A DNA stretch of 64,000 nucleotides from Desulfosporosinus hippei DSM 8344. Its GTDB lineage: Bacteria; Bacillota; Desulfitobacteriia; Desulfitobacteriales; Desulfitobacteriaceae. Below, piece by piece: positions 53,676 through 63,137 of this stretch. Each line of letters opens with the position of its first letter. Position 1 is the first letter of the stretch. The stretch spans positions 1-64,000 of the forward strand of contig NZ_FNCP01000020.1 of NCBI RefSeq assembly GCF_900100785.1, read 5' to 3'. The translations under genes were made by a program, and so were the position numbers. The notes below the pieces were generated by a model, which was not told where the DNA came from, did no database searches, and saw only the letters and a program-made list of their open reading frames with translations.

Positions 53676-54365
53676 TCAAATCCCATGGTAAGTTAGTTCG
53701 GTGGAGCTTGAGTCATTATATAGTTCATACTTGAAAGTGTCCCAATCCCAATCAGTATCATTTATGTCGTTAATAGTTGTACCCTTTGCTAATTGTACCT
53801 TAAGCTTTTTATCAATGTTTAATTCATGTTGATGACCATAAGTTTTGTATAATTCCTCAAATTCGAGAAAGTCTTCATTAAAATAATTCGCTAAGGAATC
53901 CGGCAAATACATTCTTACCTTAAACTTACTCATATCTCGCCCGTAATCAGTTAATGAAAGCCTCACATTTATTGTGGCTTCATTTGCTTTTATCTCACTA
54001 ATATTGATGTCTGTATTTTTGAAATCGATTGACCTTAGTTCATTCTCCATCCCTCTAAAATAAGTGGTTTTCCCAAAATCTACTGAGCTTCGCATAATCG
54101 GTAATACAAAAGCAATTACCATGATGAATATCAGTAATTTACTCTTTCCTGCAAACCATTTTAATTTATTCAATCCTTTTATCCCTATAAAAAGCATTGC
54201 TAATGGAATTCCCCCCGAAAGGTAGAGAACAGAATGTTCAAATCTTATCGGCCTAATAATGTATTGGATGACTGAATAAGAATCACGGGGTAGTTTAGAG
54301 GTAAACAAAACTGATATGAAAATAAGACCTGCGTATTTTAACAATCCTTTGTAATCTTTGTCCAT
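53676..54365 (-). CDS. membrane protein of unknown function
   Basis: A 229-residue protein with three hydrophobic segments (about 11-23, 45-62, 75-92) and a C-terminal exported domain (NTDINISEIKANEATINVRL; KFKVRMYLPDSLANYFNEDF). No family recognised. Together with 52921-53622 it forms a two-gene unit with similar layout: TMs first, then an extracytoplasmic domain. Confidence 0.6.
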   Translation of the reverse strand: MDKDYKGLLKYAGLIFISVLFTSKLPRDSYSVIQYIIRPIRFEHSVLYLSGGIPLAMLFIGIKGLNKLKWFAGKSKLLIFIMVIAFVLPIMRSSVDFGKTTYFRGMENELRSIDFKNTDINISEIKANEATINVRLSLTDYGRDMSKFKVRMYLPDSLANYFNEDFLEFEELYKTYGHQHELNIDKKLKVQLAKGTTINDINDTDWDWDTFKYELYNDSSSTELTYHGI

Positions 54366-54465
54366 ATCATATTCCTCCTCAACAGTCTCTAAGAAAAACC
54401 CATCAATATGCTTTCAATTCTATATCTTATTCTACAATTCTTGGTAATTACCCTTCAACTACCTC

Positions 54466-54495
54466 GGCAAATTCGTCAGCGCTGACGAATTTACC
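54466..54495. repeat. 30-base near-perfect palindrome around GTCAGCGCTGAC
   Basis: GGCAAATTCGTCAGC with GCTGACGAATTTACC, one mismatch. It shares AAATTCG with 50739-50758. Confidence 0.8.
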
Positions 54496-54502
54496 CTAAA
54501 AC

Positions 54503-54531
54503 AAAACGGCCGTATTAACATCGGCCGTTTT
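54503..54531. terminator. terminator AAAACGGCCG/CGGCCGTTTT
   Basis: Ten-base perfect arms (54503-54512, 54522-54531), T-run on the minus strand (TTTTGTTTTA). It lies behind the Uma2 relic. Confidence 0.8.
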
Positions 54532-54642
54532 AGTCCTCACTATGTCGTTAGCTTTCTAAACTAAATTCACCTAAGACATCATACCTAATGGTTTTCTTAA
54601 TTGAGAAAGAATCCTACAATCAGGTAATAAGTCTAAGAAAAT

Positions 54643-55110
54643 TCACCCCCCAACGGGTCGAAAAAATACCCTGTCCAGATCCAAGTCCAAACCCGGAAAA
54701 TCAGGATGGGTGAATTCATCCCCCGGTCCCCCGGCAAAGACCAGAGTATAACTTCCATCATTAAATCTAAACGTTTCCAAGGTGTTCTCCTCGGGATCCA
54801 CAATCCAGTAGTGAGGGATCTCTGCCTTGCGATAAATCCCCATCTTCTGTAAGCGATCTTTCCGCCGATTTGTCGGGGACATTATTTCCACCACCAAATC
54901 GCAAGCACCGTCGATCCGTTCCTGGCGCATAATCTCCCTGCGGGTTCCGGAGATAAATAATATATCCGGCTGTACTACATTACTGTTGCTCAAAGTGACA
55001 TCCAAGGGAGCAAAAAAGAGTTCACCCTCCGGATCATATTCCTCAAAAAACGTCATCAACCGACGTCCCAGCTCTCGTGATAATCGCTGATGTTGCAGCG
55101 AAGGTGATGA
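54643..55110 (-). pseudogene. Uma2-family (DUF820) endonuclease, 5'-truncated
   Basis: From about 55110 the minus strand reads SSPSLQHQRLSRELGRRLMT-FFEEYDPEGELFFAPLDVTL, then VVQPDILFISGTRREIM, ACDLVVEIMSPTNRRKDRLQ and IPHYWIVDPEENTLETFRFN. This is the Uma2 PD-(D/E)XK core (D..., VEI.SP, KR.LY-type helix). The first 30-40 residues are lost and a stop lies just upstream. An internal ATG at 55059 has no ribosome site. Confidence 0.8.
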
Positions 55111-55265
55111 AAAGGATTATTGGTTACTAAAAATTGAACTTAACGAGATTTGAAATTGCCTTTTAGCCCGTGTGTGCCTATAATAACTTAAGAAGTGAAG
55201 ATTCTGTCAAAGAATGTTAGACTCGATAGTGAAGAATATTACAAGATAAAAAAGGAGGTTCTAGA

Positions 55266-56408
55266 ATGGAGGCGACTGGGAAGCGGTTTCTATATATTGA
55301 TAACTTGCGTTTATTAGTGATAATGCTAGTCATTATCATGCATCTCTCAGGAACTTACAGTGGCTTTGGCAGCTGGTATGTAACAGGGGGAAAGCCCGTA
55401 GGACTAATTTCAACAGTTATATTTGGCTTTTATCAATCATTTACCCAGGGATACTTCATGGGTCTTTTATTTTTGCTTTCTGGTTTTTTTATTCCCGGGG
55501 CTTAAGATCGAAAAGGATTTTCTAAATTTATCCGAGATCGTTTTATCCGTCTTGGCATTCCAACACTCATCTATATGCTGGCGATAACTCCCATTATTTT
55601 ATATGTCCAACTGGATCTCAATTGGGCCAGACCGAAACCGAGTTTTACTTCCTATTACATTGATTACCTAGGCAGCCTACAATTTATCAGAAATTCCGGG
55701 CCAATGTGGTTTGCCTTTGCCCTCTTAATATTCTCGGTAATTTATGGTCTTGTCCGTGTTTCTGGGAAAGGTCAAAACACTTCTAAAGAAGAATTAAAAC
55801 CTGAATTCAAGCACGAAATTATTCTGATTTTAATCATATCCCTTTGTGCCTTTCTGATCAGATTGATACAACCCATTGGAACAAGTATCTTAGGAATGCA
55901 GCTTTGCCATTTCTCTCAGTATGTGATTCTTTTTATCGTGGGTACGCTGGCCTACAGAAATAATCTTTTCTCCAAGCTTGATCCTAAGTCCGGGAAAATG
56001 TGGTTATTTTCCGGACTAATACCTGGAACTGTCGTCTGGCTCGCAATCATGATTCTTGGCGGCGCAATTCATGGCGATCAAAGTTTTAACGGCGGACTTT
56101 CCTGGCAGGCGACAGCCTACGCTTTATGGGAGTCTTTTGTAGCAGTTTCTATGTCAATCGGACTACTTACCCTCTTTAAGGAAAAATTCAATCACCAAAC
56201 TAAGCTGGTTAAAATTTTAGCGGATAATTCCTTTGCAGTCTACGTCTTTCATCCTCCAATAATCATTGCCGCCGCACAACTAATTAAACCACTGGCCTGG
56301 CTGCCTATTCTTAAATTTGCGCTACTGTGTCTGATTTGCATACCTATTTGCTTTGCCTTTACCTATTTTATTGTGAGAAGAATTCCCTTGTTAAAAAAAG
56401 TAATGTAA
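55266..56408 (+). pseudogene. acyltransferase-3 family membrane protein with one in-frame stop
   Basis: AAAGGAGG precedes ATG 55266. The N part is RFLYIDNLRLLVIMLVIIMH (acyltransferase-3 start, catalytic His region) and ends ...LLSGFFIPGA. TAA at 55503-55505 is followed in the same frame by DRKGFSKFIRDRFIRLGIPT, where homologues read SYDRKG, so a Tyr codon probably became TAA. The frame continues to 56408 with about eight further TMs. Full length would be 380 residues. The family O-acylates surface polymers or antibiotics. Confidence 0.82.
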
Positions 56409-56440
56409 AGTTATAATCTCCAGTGTCAAAACCTGATTTT

Positions 56441-56486
56441 AAGAAACAGGGGTTCAGCCTTTTTACGCTGAACCCCTTTGTTTCTT
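56441..56486. terminator. bidirectional terminator
   Basis: AGGGGTTCAGC (56448-56458) pairs with GCTGAACCCCT (56467-56477), extended by AAGAAACA/TGTTTCTT. It separates the convergent acyltransferase and methyltransferase genes. Confidence 0.85.
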
Positions 56487-56523
56487 CCGGAGGACTACCG
56501 TCCTCTCCCCAAAAATCTTCAGT

Positions 56524-57501
56524 TTAGAACATTTCTTTAGTCATTTTTTCAATCGCTTCATTGGTAGAGTCATATACTCCCGGGAATGAACTCCAATTCC
56601 CTCCCTGGGTTAAACAAGGGATAAAGTATAACTTTCCGCAATTCCTGCAGGCCCGCTCTACTTCTTTGGCAACTATCTCCGGGGTCCAGGCGGGAAAATC
56701 AACGACACCGCTGTCGATATCCCCCATAAAGCTGATTTGACTGCCGTATTGCTTGACAAGTTCCGGGGTGTTGTTCGTGGTCATGACTCCTTGCCAGATA
56801 TCTACTCCCATCTCGATCATAAAGGGAACCAGGTTAGCCGCATAGGAATCACTGTGGTGCACGATCAGCTCCACCCCATTCGCCTTATAAAAAGCGTATA
56901 TTTTCTTGTAAGCCGGGAGAAAGAACTCTTCGAACATTGCGGGAGAAATGAAGGAAGATTTTTGGCTGCCCCAATCGTCGTGATGGAAAATGCAATCCGG
57001 ATGGATATGATCAATCAAGGCTTTGGCATAAGCCAACTCATGTTCAGTAAGGTAATCAATGAGCTCATGCATAGCTTCCGGCTCCTCATATAAAGCCATC
57101 AAAGCATCTTCCATACTCATAAGATGATGGGTCATTTCAAATACTCCCGGAGCAACAAACAAGGTTACAAATTCCTCATTGCGATCAACCGTATTGGCAT
57201 GGGCGATAGCCGCAGCCCAAGCTTCGTCGGAAGTCGGAATAACCGGGGCCTTGACGTATTTTTTCCACTCGGTAATATCCTTCAAAACTTTGTGTTCATC
57301 ATCATGAACCGGGAAACCGCCCAGTTGACCTTCCGGCCATTTGAAGGTTATGCCCCAATCATTCTTAATTGTTTCCCCCAGTTGAGGAAACCTACCGCCG
57401 GGAGCTTCCATTATAAAGTGCATAAACTCATATTGCTTGACAAATCGATCGGGATTTCCACCTTTAATCGTCTCCAATAGGTTTTGTTTCTTAGTCAGCA
57501 T
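56524..57501 (-). CDS. UroD-family corrinoid methyltransferase (MtaA/demethylase type)
   Basis: A 325-residue TIM-barrel protein of the uroporphyrinogen decarboxylase superfamily. HPDCIFHHDDWGSQKSSFIS, ELIVHHSDSYAANLVPFMIE, ISFMGDIDSG and LYFIPCLTQGGNWSSFPGVY match the methyltransferase branch (zinc-site region with His and Cys). It probably moves a methyl group between the adjacent corrinoid protein and a substrate or tetrahydrofolate. It is the last gene of an MFS-corrinoid-methyltransferase unit, with 28 bases to the corrinoid gene. Confidence 0.87.
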   Translation of the reverse strand: MLTKKQNLLETIKGGNPDRFVKQYEFMHFIMEAPGGRFPQLGETIKNDWGITFKWPEGQLGGFPVHDDEHKVLKDITEWKKYVKAPVIPTSDEAWAAAIAHANTVDRNEEFVTLFVAPGVFEMTHHLMSMEDALMALYEEPEAMHELIDYLTEHELAYAKALIDHIHPDCIFHHDDWGSQKSSFISPAMFEEFFLPAYKKIYAFYKANGVELIVHHSDSYAANLVPFMIEMGVDIWQGVMTTNNTPELVKQYGSQISFMGDIDSGVVDFPAWTPEIVAKEVERACRNCGKLYFIPCLTQGGNWSSFPGVYDSTNEAIEKMTKEMF

Positions 57502-57529
57502 AAATCTTCCTCCTTAAGTAGCTGCTTAT

Positions 57530-58162
57530 TTAATTCTTGGCTAGTTCAACCGCTTTAACAGCCGCACTGCCTGCATCGGGAGCAAAACCGTCTGCCCCAA
57601 TTGAAGCTGCATATTCTGCTGATACAGGCGCACCGCCGACAATAACCTTGAAGCCTGTGAGTCCGCTGGCTTTTAGGGCTTGAACGGTTTCCTGCATTTT
57701 GGTCATAGTTGTTGTTAAAAGTCCGGAACAGGCCACTATTTTTACGTTCTCATTGTCTTTAACTGCCTCTACAAATTTCGCCGGCGTAACATCTACACCC
57801 AGGTCGACCATGTCAAATCCGGCACTTCCGATCATCATGGAAACGAGATTTTTGCCGATGTCATGGAGATCACCTTCAACTGTACCGATAATGCATGTCC
57901 CTAAAGATGAGGTACTTTGATCCTCAAACAGCGGCTTTAACACTTCCACACCCTTAGACATAGCTTTAGCGGCCATCAGCATTTCAGGCACGAATAATTC
58001 TCCAGCCGAAAACAGATCACCGACAACACGCATAGAGTCAACCATTCCTTGCAGAATATCTTTGGCAGCATTTCCTTCAGCCAAAGCTTCCTGTACCAGT
58101 CCTGGTACGAGTTTGGCTTTTCCTGCCTCTACCATCGCTTTAACTTCATTAATCTTAGACAT
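57530..58162 (-). CDS. corrinoid (B12-binding) methyl carrier protein
   Basis: A 210-residue two-domain corrinoid protein: N-terminal four-helix cap (EALAEGNAAKDILQGMVDSM; AGELFVPEMLMAAKAMSKGV) and a Rossmann-type B12 domain with the lower-ligand motif GDLHDIGKNLV (DxHxxG), SGLLTTTM and IVGGAPVSAEYAASIGADGF. It carries methyl groups on cobalt between methyltransferases. AGGAGG precedes ATG 58162. No RamA-type reactivase is in this window. Confidence 0.93.
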   Translation of the reverse strand: MSKINEVKAMVEAGKAKLVPGLVQEALAEGNAAKDILQGMVDSMRVVGDLFSAGELFVPEMLMAAKAMSKGVEVLKPLFEDQSTSSLGTCIIGTVEGDLHDIGKNLVSMMIGSAGFDMVDLGVDVTPAKFVEAVKDNENVKIVACSGLLTTTMTKMQETVQALKASGLTGFKVIVGGAPVSAEYAASIGADGFAPDAGSAAVKAVELAKN

Positions 58163-58300
58163 TGTTAAATTCCTCCTTGATTGTTAATTTTGCAGCAACT
58201 TTTTTGCAGTAATCATGAGAGTAAAAACATTATATCTTAGAGTTCACGATGTTGACTAGCTTTAGAGAAGATCACATTAAGAATTTGTTTCACCGTGAAT

Positions 58301-59503
58301 TTATTGGGCAGGGGTTTGCCTTCCTGATTCCAGAGGTAGGGGTTTTTTGACTGCAAATAAGATTAAGAAGAATACTAAGATAGCTAAATATCCACCTGTC
58401 CCGAAATAGTATTGAAATCTCAAGGTAGTAATATGCAGTGGTTCCATGATGGCTGCATAAAAGTATCCGGAAAGAAATCCGCCTAAATTCATTCCAGACA
58501 CAATTATAGACATAGCCATGGGAGTCTGGCTGGGATGAACTGAAGCACCGGCGAGCATATAAATTGATGACATACTAAGGGTCAGTCCAACACCCAAACA
58601 CGCTTCCCCGATGATAAACAACGTTACGCTTTGACTGAACGAAAAAATCACTTGGGAAACTATAAAAAAGACAAGTCCTATACTAAGGGTCTGACGGCCA
58701 AATTTTTGAAATACTTTGCCGAATATTGCTCCCGCCGCCATTCCTCCTACCGTCATAAACATTAGAACTACTCCGGCAACTGCAGCATTAGCTTTGATGG
58801 TCAAAAGTACCGAAGACATATTGGTCAGAGATGGATAATCTAAAATTGTAACTATTCCAAATAATAAGCTCCAGCCAAAAACTGAGCCAGGCATTTTAAG
58901 TTTTTCCCTTGCCACACCATCAGTACCTGCAGGCATTTCTTGCTTTTGAGGTTCCGGCAGGAAAACCAATACTATTATAAAGGTAATTATGCCAAGAGCA
59001 TGGGCTAAGAAGCTATAATTCCAGCCAATTGAAGCCAGAACACCGCCCAGCAATTGGAGTACAATTCCCCCGATGTTCATGACAACGCTATTGATTCCCA
59101 TGACGCCGGCCTGCTTATCTTCCGGTACGAGATTAAAAATTAAAGCACTGTTCAGGGGCATAATAAGCCCCAGTCCCAAGCCAAAAAGACCTCTAGCCAA
59201 CAATATCTGGTTAAAATCCTGCAAATAATAAGGAATTGCTCCTGCAATACTAAACACTAAGGTTGCAAAGAGGGCTAATGTCCTATATTTAACAGATTTT
59301 CCGGCAACACTGCCTCCTAGGATTGATACGGGGATGGATACTAGAGCAGGAATAGTGGATACCAGCAACAGGGTACTAAAACTTATGGCGGGGAATGCTC
59401 CGCCAATCGTCGCTATGGCTGGTGTAATAGTACCGATACCCATAGCCAGAAAACCAAAGGAGAAGATGGCCAATAATACTAAAGACTGTCTTTTCTCACT
59501 CAT
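58301..59503 (-). CDS. MFS transporter of the methyl-donor operon
   Basis: A 400-residue, 12-TM major facilitator protein: LVLLAIFSFGFLAMGIGTIT, GLGLGLIMPLNSALIFNLVP and YLAILVFFLILFAVKKPL. Its position at the head of a corrinoid/methyltransferase unit suggests that it imports the methyl donor (for example a methoxylated aromatic or a methylated amine). This is inference. The gap to the corrinoid gene is 138 bases. An inverted-repeat operator lies about 87 bases upstream. Confidence 0.87.
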   Translation of the reverse strand: MSEKRQSLVLLAIFSFGFLAMGIGTITPAIATIGGAFPAISFSTLLLVSTIPALVSIPVSILGGSVAGKSVKYRTLALFATLVFSIAGAIPYYLQDFNQILLARGLFGLGLGLIMPLNSALIFNLVPEDKQAGVMGINSVVMNIGGIVLQLLGGVLASIGWNYSFLAHALGIITFIIVLVFLPEPQKQEMPAGTDGVAREKLKMPGSVFGWSLLFGIVTILDYPSLTNMSSVLLTIKANAAVAGVVLMFMTVGGMAAGAIFGKVFQKFGRQTLSIGLVFFIVSQVIFSFSQSVTLFIIGEACLGVGLTLSMSSIYMLAGASVHPSQTPMAMSIIVSGMNLGGFLSGYFYAAIMEPLHITTLRFQYYFGTGGYLAILVFFLILFAVKKPLPLESGRQTPAQ

Positions 59504-59589
59504 AATATCTTCCTTTCTTTAAGTTATTAATCCTTAGATCCTTATTGCAGCAATCCCCCTTCCCCACAAAATTTAATATTATTAAATTG

Positions 59590-59611
59590 TATATACATCC
59601 GTATGTATATA
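59590..59611. promoter_or_regulatory. 22-base inverted repeat, probable operator of the MFS operon
   Basis: TATATACAT-CCGT-ATGTATATA, perfect arms of nine bases (59590-59598 and 59603-59611), followed by a further half-like TGTATATTCAT. The spacing is typical for a TetR-type operator; no regulator gene is adjacent. Confidence 0.65.
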
Positions 59612-59758
59612 TGTCTGTATATTCATAATAATATGAACGAAAACTTTGTCAAGTGTTTTTTTACTTTAATGTGAATTCTGATAATTAATTATCTGCATGG
59701 CTGGTCTATCAAAGCAACTACCGATTGAATACATTTCTTTAATAGCTTTCATTTCATT

Positions 59759-59794
59759 TTTCGTTTGGTCTTTCGTTTGGTCTTTCGTTTGGTC
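59759..59794. repeat. three tandem 12-base repeats TTTCGTTTGGTC
   Basis: Three consecutive exact copies, in the spacer between the MFS and RND genes. Not in a supported gene. Confidence 0.8.
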
Positions 59795-59837
59795 TTTCTG
59801 GAAAGTATGCACGAAAAGTTATCTTTTCTGCCAGCAC

Positions 59838-59877
59838 AAAAATGCCTTCCAAGCATAAATGCAAGGGAGGCATTTTT
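59838..59877. terminator. hairpin terminator AAAAATGCCT/AGGCATTTTT
   Basis: Ten-base perfect arms 59838-59847 and 59868-59877 with extra GC pairs inside. No gene is convergent here, so its transcript is unclear. Confidence 0.65.
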
Positions 59878-60011
59878 AAGCATTCTGAAGTCTAAAATAG
59901 TTGAAAGACATACAGACATAAGCACAAGCACCGATTCGCTTATCCGAATCCTTCGCTTGTGCTTATGCACAACTATCTTTCTCTAAAAAGGGTCTCTCAA
60001 TACAATTATTG

Positions 60012-63000
60012 TTAATGGCAAATCTCATTATTCGTCGCGGAGATTGGGGATGCAGGTCTTTTAGCCTTCCTGCTGAGCTTTTTCTTCATACCGTCCAGTA
60101 AAGAATAGACCACCGGAACAACAAAGAGTGTTAATAATGTTGAAGTGATCAAACCGCCAATAACTGCATGCCCCATAGGCGCACGCATCTCAGCACCTGA
60201 TCCTGAACCAATGGCAACGGGAATCATACCGAAGATCATGGCCAGAGTTGTCATAAGAATAGGTCTTAAGCGGACGGAACCTGCTTCAATCAAAGCCGCT
60301 TTTACTTCAAATCCTTCTTGCATCTTCTGCTTGGTAAAGTCTATTAGCAGAATACCGTTTTTGGCCACCAGTCCCATCAAGAGGATGATTCCAATCAGGG
60401 ACAAGATACTCAGCTCACTTCCCGCAATATACAGTCCCAGAACAGCACCGATCAGCGCCATTGGCAAAGAGAACATGATAGCAACAGGATCTAAAAAGCT
60501 TTCAAACTGCATAGCCATCACTAAGAACATAAACAGGATACCCATCAAGAGCGCCGTTACAAGACTAGCAAAGCCTTCCTGCATCATCTCGTTCATACCT
60601 CCAACCTTTACAAAAACTCCCTCGGGAATATCCAGTTCATTAGTGAGCTTGTTCGTATACATGTTTAAAAAGTCCCCCGTAGGGATTCCTTCAACATTTG
60701 CTGAAAGCTCAATCTGAGTCAATCTGTCATATCTATGGATAGTTGCATATGAAGTAGAAAGAACCTTCTTAGTAACATTAGCCAGGGGTATCATTCGATC
60801 ATTTGAGCCATTAACTGAGCCGTTAATCGAGCCGTTAACATAAATACCATTTAGATTGTCTAAGCTCCTCCGCTGATCGTCTTTCAAGGATACCCTGACA
60901 TTATACCGATCCCCTGCCCACTCAAATTTGCCCGCATCTATTCCATCAAAAAGCGCCTGTATCGTCGTGGCTGCCAGGGATACATCAACACCTAGATCTG
61001 AAACCTTATCTCTGTCCACCTCTAGTTTAGTTTCAGTTTTCCCGGTTTTGAGATCTAACTCTACATCTTTGGCATGAGGATCCTGACTGAGCATCTTTTT
61101 CCCTTTTAGGGCTACAGCCTGCATTGCTTCCGTGTTGTTCCCCAGGATAATAAAGGAGACATCCTTACCTTCGTTGGGGCCTAAGGAACTTGCTTTTACT
61201 GCCAGTTCAATTCCAGTGATTCCTTTTAAGTCTTCCCTGACTTCTGAAGCAATCTGTTTAGCCGCTTTTTCCCGCTCTTGCTTCTCCGTTAATTTAGCAT
61301 AGACTGAAATTTTGTCAGAACTGACCGTTGTATAGACATGAGTGACTTCAGGATACTTTTTAAGTTTTTCTTCAATTTCCTTAGCTTTGTCCCCGACCGC
61401 CTGCAGTGTCAAACCCGAGTCTGTACTCACGCTAATATTTATTCCTCCTGCATCCGTGGCTGGGATAAAGCTGAAGCCCAACAGAGGAATCAACTTCATG
61501 CTGGCAACAAAAATTCCAATCGTAAAGATTAGGGTGATAAGGCGGTGATTGAGAACTACCTTTAGAAATTTAGAATAGCTTGTTCCCAATAAATCAAATT
61601 TGTCATTAAACCAGTCCAGAAAATGTCCTACAAAGGTTTTCTTCGTCTTTCTCTCAGACTTTAACAATCTGGAAGACATCATCGGCACTAAAGTGAAGGA
61701 TATAAATAAGGATACCAGCATACTAAAGGCTACGGTAAGTCCGAATTCCACAAAATACTTGCCGATAATCCCCGAAACCATGGCAATAGGAACAAAAACC
61801 GCAACCACTGCAAAGGTTGTTGCCATTACCGCTAAGCCAATTTCTGAGGTAGCCTCTCTAGCCGCTTGCATGGGCGGCTTGCCCATATGTAGATGTCGGA
61901 CAATATTCTCGATCACGACAATAGCATCGTCAATCAGCAAGCCTACTGCTAGAGACAGGGCCATCAGTGACATGGTGTTCAGAGAAAAATCCATGACCTT
62001 CATGGCAATAAAGGTTGTAACAATCGATGTTGGTAAGGAAATTCCACTGATCAAGGTACTTTCCCATTCCCTTAAGAAAATAAACACGATAATGATTGCC
62101 AGGATACATCCTTCAAGAATCGTTTTTACGACTTCGTCGACGGAATCACGTATCGAGACAGAATTATCCGCCACAACATCGACAGTTATTCCTTTAGGGA
62201 GAGTTCCTTTGATTAAGTCTAATTGTTTCTTTACATTATCCGAGACAAGCACCGTATTCGAACCAGACTGTTTGATAATATCCACCCCGATGGCCTCTTT
62301 ACCATCGTAATAAGAAATACTGTCCTTATCTTTAATTCCGTCCGCTACCGTCGCTACATCACGAACCTTAATCTCACGCCCCGAGCGCACTCCCACGGTG
62401 ATATTATAAAAATCCTCCAGATTCTTAACTTTGTTATCCGTCCGCAGGGATATTTCAGTTTGCCCATCCGTAACCTTTCCCCCAGGTCTTTCCATGTTGC
62501 CATTCTGGACTGCGCTGACCATCTCCGCTGGAGCCAGACCATATTCGGCTAGCTTCTCAAGATCCAGCTTGATCTTTATCTCCCTTTCCTCTTTGCCATA
62601 TACCTGAACTGAGCCTACACCGCTTACAGTGTAGAGACTCTTGGTAATAACATCATCCACAATCTTGGTTATGACACGGTTATCCATTGTACCGCTTACT
62701 GCCAGGGATAAGATAGGGGTTGCTGAGAAATCATATTTGGCAATAATCGGTTCTTCTATATCAGTAGGGAGACTTTTCCTTATGGAACTGACCTTGTCCC
62801 GCACTTCCTGGGCGGCAACATCCGGGGATTTTGCCAGATCAAATTCAACGATTACATTGCATACACCCTCACTGATATTTGTATAAATATGCTTTACACC
62901 GGAAATTTGTCCTATAGCTTCTTCAACTTTCTTGGCCACATTGGTTTCCATCTGGTCAGGTGCAACCCCATGCTGTTCAATAGCCACTGTTACATAGGGA

Positions 63001-63125
63001 AAGTCTGCTTGTGGCATATCATTAATACTTAAACCTCGAAAGCAAAGCATTCCGACAACCAGGAATACAATGATGATAACGGTAATAAATACAGGCCGTT
63101 TTATACTGACATTGGTTATAAACAT
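60012..63125 (-). CDS. RND-family efflux pump (second system)
   Basis: A 1037-residue HAE1-type RND transporter, complete: MFITNVSIKRPVFITVIIIV start, TM4 proton aspartates in AVGLLIDDAIVVIENIVRHL, TM10 Lys in GLVAKNGILLIDF, basic C terminus. Probably exports drugs or lipophilic compounds by proton antiport. It starts 12 bases after the adaptor gene end, so both are one operon in adaptor-pump order (reverse of the operon at 19-25 kb). The two pumps are only distantly alike. Confidence 0.94.
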   Translation of the reverse strand: MFITNVSIKRPVFITVIIIVFLVVGMLCFRGLSINDMPQADFPYVTVAIEQHGVAPDQMETNVAKKVEEAIGQISGVKHIYTNISEGVCNVIVEFDLAKSPDVAAQEVRDKVSSIRKSLPTDIEEPIIAKYDFSATPILSLAVSGTMDNRVITKIVDDVITKSLYTVSGVGSVQVYGKEEREIKIKLDLEKLAEYGLAPAEMVSAVQNGNMERPGGKVTDGQTEISLRTDNKVKNLEDFYNITVGVRSGREIKVRDVATVADGIKDKDSISYYDGKEAIGVDIIKQSGSNTVLVSDNVKKQLDLIKGTLPKGITVDVVADNSVSIRDSVDEVVKTILEGCILAIIIVFIFLREWESTLISGISLPTSIVTTFIAMKVMDFSLNTMSLMALSLAVGLLIDDAIVVIENIVRHLHMGKPPMQAAREATSEIGLAVMATTFAVVAVFVPIAMVSGIIGKYFVEFGLTVAFSMLVSLFISFTLVPMMSSRLLKSERKTKKTFVGHFLDWFNDKFDLLGTSYSKFLKVVLNHRLITLIFTIGIFVASMKLIPLLGFSFIPATDAGGINISVSTDSGLTLQAVGDKAKEIEEKLKKYPEVTHVYTTVSSDKISVYAKLTEKQEREKAAKQIASEVREDLKGITGIELAVKASSLGPNEGKDVSFIILGNNTEAMQAVALKGKKMLSQDPHAKDVELDLKTGKTETKLEVDRDKVSDLGVDVSLAATTIQALFDGIDAGKFEWAGDRYNVRVSLKDDQRRSLDNLNGIYVNGSINGSVNGSNDRMIPLANVTKKVLSTSYATIHRYDRLTQIELSANVEGIPTGDFLNMYTNKLTNELDIPEGVFVKVGGMNEMMQEGFASLVTALLMGILFMFLVMAMQFESFLDPVAIMFSLPMALIGAVLGLYIAGSELSILSLIGIILLMGLVAKNGILLIDFTKQKMQEGFEVKAALIEAGSVRLRPILMTTLAMIFGMIPVAIGSGSGAEMRAPMGHAVIGGLITSTLLTLFVVPVVYSLLDGMKKKLSRKAKRPASPISATNNEICH

Positions 63126-63137
63126 ATCTTAGTCCCC

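Noticed and set aside
58163-58300. Possible cobalamin riboswitch near the corrinoid operon
   Set aside because: I looked for the conserved B12-box in this gap and upstream of 59503 and saw none.
59749-59970. 73-residue minus-strand frame with KTKR repeats
   Set aside because: It is driven by the tandem 12-mers and crosses a terminator-like hairpin; no ribosome site.
60145-62310. Long plus-strand frames (190 and 236 residues)
   Set aside because: Antisense shadows of the second RND pump gene.
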